From contig JAIRPM010000127.1 of assembly GCA_031257075.1 (NCBI GenBank), positions 1 to 6,057 on the forward strand: a stretch of DNA of 6,057 nucleotides. The letters run 5' to 3'. This document shows, in pieces, positions 5,983-6,057 of this stretch (position 1 is the stretch's first letter; each line of letters starts with the position of its first letter). A program made the position numbers and the translations under genes. The stretch is from Spirochaetaceae bacterium (GTDB lineage: Bacteria > Spirochaetota > Spirochaetia > Treponematales > Breznakiellaceae). A model generated the notes under the pieces. That model did not search any database, was not told the origin of the DNA, and was given only the letters and a program-made list of their open reading frames with translations.

Positions 5983-6057
5983 AATGTGTCCAAAAGCGCG
6001 TTCCGGCAGCCCGATTTCTGATTGTATGCGAGAGAGACTTAAATTCCGGCAGATGCC

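Larger units (their letters stand above)
5819..6057. other. Right-end region without a defensible gene
   Basis: Two weak open frames reach the window edge. On the minus strand, 6057-5854 is open for 67 codons and ends at TAG. Its product is rich in Cys, Trp, Arg and Phe (VQYCWRFRACRFPHPG), which looks more like a shadow than a protein, although its last residues (KIALGRDGYEYSVLFSRK) are not implausible as a C-terminus. On the plus strand, ATG 5984 (weak GGGG site, 6-base gap) opens a frame beginning MCPKARSGSPISD that also runs off the edge. The decamer TTTCTGATTG here (6015-6024) also occurs in the upstream repeat island (3391-3400). No tRNA is recognisable. Confidence 0.4.

Noticed and set aside
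6015..6057. Possible tRNA because of GACTTAAATT resembling a leucine anticodon arm
   Set aside because: No D-arm (GGTAGAC-like) precedes it, no matching anticodon stem closes, and the sequence ends before an acceptor stem could be tested. It also lacks the long arms expected of tRNA-Sec.

Overview
The window looks like a chromosomal segment of a Gram-negative, diderm bacterium with moderately high GC genes. My best guess is a spirochaete of the treponeme type. The guess rests on a relaxed spirochaete-style lipobox, beta-barrel envelope proteins of no family I recognise, a selenocysteine-specific elongation factor, and repeat-littered intergenic DNA. It is an impression from style, not a database match.

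Layout. Positions 1-3200 hold a leftward three-gene envelope operon. In transcription order these are a roughly 346-residue secreted barrel-like protein (3200-2160), a 505-residue outer-membrane beta-barrel protein (2163-646) and a lipoprotein (635 to beyond base 1, so its 3' end is missing). The first pair overlaps by 4 bases (ATGA). The second pair is 10 bases apart, with the lipoprotein ribosome site lying over the upstream stop codon. The genes are therefore probably co-transcribed and translationally coupled. The three products would all go to the periplasm or outer membrane and could form one envelope assembly, but nothing in the sequence gives a specific function.

Positions 3201-3808 form a divergent, non-coding, AT-richer region packed with repeats: a GATAGG array, a GGACAG/CTGTCC hairpin, TTGCCGG/CCGGAAA repeats in opposite orientation, 11-base inverted repeats (GGGGACAGTTT / AAACTGTCCCC) about 350 bases apart, and a perfect (AG)16 microsatellite just upstream of the next gene.

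Positions 3809-5803 encode SelB, the translation factor that delivers Sec-tRNA to recoded UGA codons. It has intact GTPase motifs and a full C-terminal winged-helix part. This implies that the organism makes selenoproteins. Neither selA, selC (tRNA-Sec) nor selD lies in the window.

Positions 5804-6057 contain no gene I can defend. They hold an 11-base tandem duplication across the selB stop, several hairpins including a possible three-way-junction RNA fold, and a weak open frame on each strand running off the edge.

Most notable points: (1) the first envelope gene has an ideal ribosome site and ATG one base out of frame with its signal peptide, suggesting an indel or a misread base at the start codon; (2) a long, potentially unstable AG tract lies upstream of selB; (3) a palindromic repeat island lies between the two divergent units. 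I found no clearly new multi-gene system; the envelope operon is the most plausible uncharacterised unit.
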